Source of the DNA: Nitrospinaceae bacterium
GTDB lineage: Bacteria; Nitrospinota; Nitrospinia; Nitrospinales; VA-1
Assembly (NCBI GenBank): GCA_029261675.1
Contig: JAJDBA010000310.1
Span: 1 to 6,311, forward strand
Reading direction: 5' to 3'
Length of the DNA stretch: 6,311 nucleotides
Under the pieces are notes generated by a model that made no database searches, had not been told where the DNA came from, and saw only the letters and a list, made by a program, of their open reading frames with translations. Of the stretch, positions 6,277 to 6,311 are shown piece after piece. Each line of letters starts with the position of its first letter. Position 1 is the first letter of the stretch. The translations under genes were made by a program, and so were the position numbers.

Positions 6277-6277
6277 G
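6258..6277. repeat. Inverted repeat overlapping the porin -35 element
   Basis: CTTGAG (6258-6263) and CTCAAG (6272-6277) are exact reverse complements around an 8-nt centre. One arm contains most of the predicted -35 hexamer and the other lies in the promoter spacer, so a protein bound here would compete with RNA polymerase. Without a T-run on either side it is unlikely to be a terminator. Confidence 0.45.
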
Positions 6278-6311
6278 CCAAGTATTTATTTAAAGAATTT
6301 AGGAAAGTAAT

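Noticed and set aside
6281..6307. Tandem CTT motifs upstream of the porin as a Pho box
   Set aside because: The CTT-starting units are spaced 12 and 13 bp apart, not 11, and the bases after CTT differ.

Overview
This window is a phosphate-uptake locus from a Gram-negative bacterium. A Gram-negative envelope is indicated by an outer-membrane porin with an aromatic C-terminus and by a phosphate-binding protein that has a signal peptidase I-type leader rather than a lipobox. The DNA is moderately AT-rich by eye, with very AT-rich intergenic stretches. The proteins do not look like close relatives of the enterobacterial versions. I cannot place the organism more precisely; a marine deltaproteobacterial or Nitrospinota-like lineage is a guess only.

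Layout: positions 1-302 carry the 3' end of accD on the + strand. Everything else is on the - strand and reads right to left: a Porin_O_P family outer-membrane porin (about 4871-6205), a 250-bp AT-rich regulatory gap, then pstS (3646-4620), pstC (2695-3630), pstA (1838-2698), pstB (1023-1841) and phoU (345-1010). phoU and accD converge on a 42-bp gap.

The genes form one route for inorganic phosphate. The porin would admit the anion through the outer membrane, PstS binds it in the periplasm, PstC and PstA form the inner-membrane channel, PstB supplies ATP hydrolysis, and PhoU senses or restrains the transporter and the Pho signalling kinase. pstS-pstC are 15 nt apart, pstC-pstA and pstA-pstB overlap by 4 nt each, and pstB-phoU are 12 nt apart. 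This is the spacing of a single translationally coupled transcript. The porin has its own likely promoter. No phoB/phoR pair is present in the window.

The main non-coding signals lie in the gap upstream of pstS: a 7-bp direct repeat with an 11-bp period, arranged like a Pho box; an 8-bp inverted repeat; a 14-bp perfect palindrome; and smaller hairpins. A further inverted repeat covers the -35 region and spacer of the predicted porin promoter. I see no mobile element, CRISPR array, tRNA or rRNA, and nothing that amounts to a new biological system. The coding content is a well-known module, and the novelty, if any, is in its regulation.
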